In this document: positions 32,916 to 33,077 of the stretch, piece after piece | Position numbering within the stretch: position 1 is the stretch's first letter | How the letters are laid out: each line of letters starts with the position of its first letter | Source: an uncultured Gammaproteobacteria bacterium | GTDB taxonomy: Bacteria > Pseudomonadota > Gammaproteobacteria > Steroidobacterales > JABDMI01 | Assembly (NCBI GenBank): GCA_905479875.1 | Contig: CAJQOG010000082.1 | Location: 1-33,077, forward strand | Length of the DNA: 33,077 bases | Reading direction: 5' to 3' | The notes under the pieces: model-generated | The model's input: only the letters and a program-made list of their open reading frames with translations | Database searches by the model: none | What the model was told of the DNA's origin: nothing | Made by a program: the position numbers and the translations under genes

Positions 32916-33077
32916 TTACATAGCCTTACAAGCAACATTTTCTAAAGCGTACTCAATAGCTGTTTCTTCATGAACTACATAACAAGCTTTTCCACGCATC
33001 ATTAACTGATAGTGTTGCGGTAACTCAGTAACCCTACCATTAATAGGATTGCCCTCAAATGTGGCTGTCATATTAGT
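32916..33077 (-). CDS. Small or partial ORF of unknown function at right edge
   Basis: The frame is open from the window edge to a TAA at 32916-32918. An ATG at 33071 would give a 51-residue protein containing VTELPQHYQLMMRGKACYVV and ending YALENVACKAM, but only two codons precede it in the window and no ribosome site can be judged. It may be the C-terminal end of a longer gene. It has two cysteines and no membrane segment. The terminator immediately downstream supports it as a real gene. I do not recognise the family. Confidence 0.5.
   Translation of the reverse strand, partial: TNMTATFEGNPINGRVTELPQHYQLMMRGKACYVVHEETAIEYALENVACKAM

Noticed and set aside
1-33077. CRISPR arrays, tRNA or rRNA genes, toxin-antitoxin or defence systems
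   Set aside because: No regularly spaced repeats, no cloverleaf or rRNA sequence, and no defence-type domains were seen anywhere in the window.

Overview
The window reads as a chromosome segment of an AT-rich, Gram-negative gammaproteobacterium. It carries a TonB-dependent receptor, a lipoprotein-export system (Lol), the lipid A/KDO/heptose genes msbA, lpxK, kdsB and gmhB, the ExbB/ExbD pair, a tetrameric-type glycyl-tRNA synthetase (glyQ, glyS), and an adenylylatable glutamine synthetase preceded by NtrC and sigma-54 sites. As I recall it, the run lolC-lolE-lolD / DUF2062 / comEC / exbB-exbD / msbA-lpxK-kdsB-ptp resembles the Pseudomonas-type order, and glyQ-glyS-gmhB-plsC is also a Pseudomonas-type cluster. 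The species cannot be named from sequence alone. No rRNA, tRNA or CRISPR array was seen.

Layout. 1-1508 (-): 5' part of a TonB-dependent receptor running off the left edge. 1509-2346: long AT-rich non-coding stretch. 2347-4113 (+): a methyltransferase, then a class III cyclase/FHA protein. 4146-8758 (-): csiV, mfd and a small periplasmic BamE-like protein. 8931-12228 (+): lolC, lolE, lolD. 12225-12791 (-): DUF2062 membrane protein. 12866-20623 (+): comEC, exbB, exbD, msbA, lpxK, kdsB and a low-molecular-weight phosphatase gene with an in-frame stop. 20645-22079: a complete IS3-family (IS150-like) element. 22124-27352 (-): two plsC-like acyltransferases, gmhB, glyS, glyQ. 27353-27803: control region of glnA. 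27804-29213 (+): glnA. 29336-32729 (+): an ABC exporter and a two-gene membrane module of unknown function. 32916-33077 (-): a small or partial ORF.

How the genes relate. Much of the window serves the envelope. MsbA flips the lipid A core, LpxK phosphorylates lipid A, KdsB activates KDO and GmhB makes heptose precursor. The PlsC-like enzymes acylate phospholipid precursors, LolCDE releases lipoproteins toward the outer membrane, CsiV is a peptidoglycan-binding factor, and ExbBD energises TonB-dependent uptake. Most of this is conserved housekeeping, and I found no clearly new multi-gene system.

The observations most worth a second look are: (i) a nonsense codon at an expected Arg in an otherwise full-length tyrosine phosphatase; (ii) the adjacent IS, which lacks a visible target duplication, is flanked by unlike terminator half-arms and sits where two normally separate gene clusters meet; (iii) a well-formed frameshift cassette and a start-codon-proximal hairpin in that IS; (iv) an E. 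coli-like pair of NtrC sites upstream of a sigma-54 promoter at glnA; and (v) an uncharacterised single-pass protein coupled to a DUF2157-like membrane protein.
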